DNA from: Marinifilum caeruleilacunae
Lineage (GTDB): Bacteria; Bacteroidota; Bacteroidia; Bacteroidales; Marinifilaceae
NCBI RefSeq assembly: GCF_013141825.1
Contig: NZ_RZNH01000047.1
Span: 1-41,123 of the forward strand
Direction: 5' to 3'
DNA length: 41,123 nucleotides
Part shown: in pieces, positions 40,979 through 41,123 of the stretch
Position numbering within the stretch: position 1 is the stretch's first letter
Layout of the letters: each line of letters begins with the position of its first letter
Translations under genes and position numbers: made by a program
Notes under the pieces: model-generated
What the model was told of the DNA's origin: nothing
Databases searched by the model: none
What the model saw: only the letters and a program-made list of their open reading frames with translations

Positions 40979-41123
40979 TGTCCCGTCCTGAAATAAGTTG
41001 ACAGTAAATCGACTTATTTATGAAAATATTGAGAAAGACTGTAGCAAGGCGTACCCAACGAAATTATAATTTATCCTTTAAATTGTCAGTTGTACGTCAA
41101 GTTGAAGAAGGGGAAATGACCTA
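40979..41123 (+). mobile_element. IS3-family insertion sequence, left end, truncated by the window edge
   Basis: The sequence TGTCCCGTCCTGAAATAAG starting at 40979 looks like the left terminal inverted repeat of a Bacteroidetes IS3-family element (TG start). It is followed at 41020 by the start of a transposase gene. It lies 6 bases after the terminator of the two-component operon, so it has inserted without interrupting a gene. The remainder lies outside the window. Confidence 0.75.
41020..41123 (+). CDS. IS3-family transposase OrfA, N-terminal 34 residues only
   Basis: An ATG at 41020 opens a frame that runs to the window edge: MKILRKTVARRTQRNYNLSF, then KLSVVRQVEEGEMT. The pattern K-L-S-V-V-x-Q-V-E-x-G is the start of the OrfA helix-turn-helix found in many IS3-family transposases of Bacteroidota. 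The gene is cut by the window edge and is not known to be broken. It differs from the other IS3 fragment at 1-58, so two different elements flank the window. Confidence 0.8.
   Translation, partial: MKILRKTVARRTQRNYNLSFKLSVVRQVEEGEMT

Noticed and set aside
1-41123. CRISPR array, toxin-antitoxin or retron-like system
   Set aside because: No regularly spaced repeats with unique spacers, no reverse transcriptase motif and no small toxin/antitoxin pair are visible on either strand.

Overview
The window looks like a chromosomal segment of a marine, Bacteroidota-type bacterium, most likely a Marinilabiliales/Marinifilaceae relative (taxonomy is an inference). The grounds are SusC/SusD pairs, Bacteroidetes lipoprotein signals, a SusR-like triple-tyrosine regulator, an RprX/RprY-like two-component pair, and promoters of the TTTG-N19-21-TAnnTTTG type. 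Both edges are truncated IS3-family insertion sequences: the 5' end of a transposase gene reads out of the left edge and another reads out of the right edge.

Layout. (1) 1-2403 is the end of an integrated element: an IS3 fragment, an S24/cI-like repressor whose usual catalytic serine is Tyr, a convergent Bacteroidetes tyrosine recombinase, and at 2357-2403 the 3' part of a tRNA-Pro(GGG) gene, read as the attachment site. (2) 2564-4318 is a secreted M14 zinc carboxypeptidase. (3) 4558-8878 is a metal (probably zinc) operon: a Fur-family regulator behind a promoter overlapped by two near-identical repeats, a small Cys/His-rich exported protein, a ZnuD-like TonB-dependent receptor and two DUF4625-like lipoproteins. 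(4) 9029-35343, all on the minus strand, is a polysaccharide utilisation locus for a beta-1,3-glucan with beta-1,6 branches (laminarin type). In transcription order it holds a SusR-like regulator, SusC, SusD, a PKD surface glycan-binding protein, two GH16 laminarinases, an MFS sugar porter, a very large GH149-like beta-1,3-oligoglucan phosphorylase, three different GH17 enzymes, a GPH symporter, a GH30 enzyme, a clan GH-A enzyme, a mutarotase-fold protein and a second GPH symporter. (5) 35549-40972 holds an outer-membrane barrel protein, a histidine kinase and an OmpR-type response regulator. Ten-base-periodic TTAACC boxes precede both the barrel gene and the kinase gene.

How the genes work together. 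In the PUL, surface lipoproteins (SusD, SGBP, PKD-GH16) would bind and cut laminarin and SusC would import oligosaccharides. Periplasmic GH16, GH30, GH17 and GH-A enzymes would trim and debranch them. The MFS porters would move short oligosaccharides into the cytoplasm. There, two GH17 proteins without signal peptides and the phosphorylase would process them to glucose-1-phosphate and glucose. The most notable observations are this phosphorolytic, partly cytoplasmic beta-1,3-glucan route, the TTAACC regulon of the barrel/two-component module, the tightly packed metal-responsive promoter at 4558-4605, and the tRNA-Pro attachment site. I see no CRISPR array, complete rRNA or complete tRNA gene.
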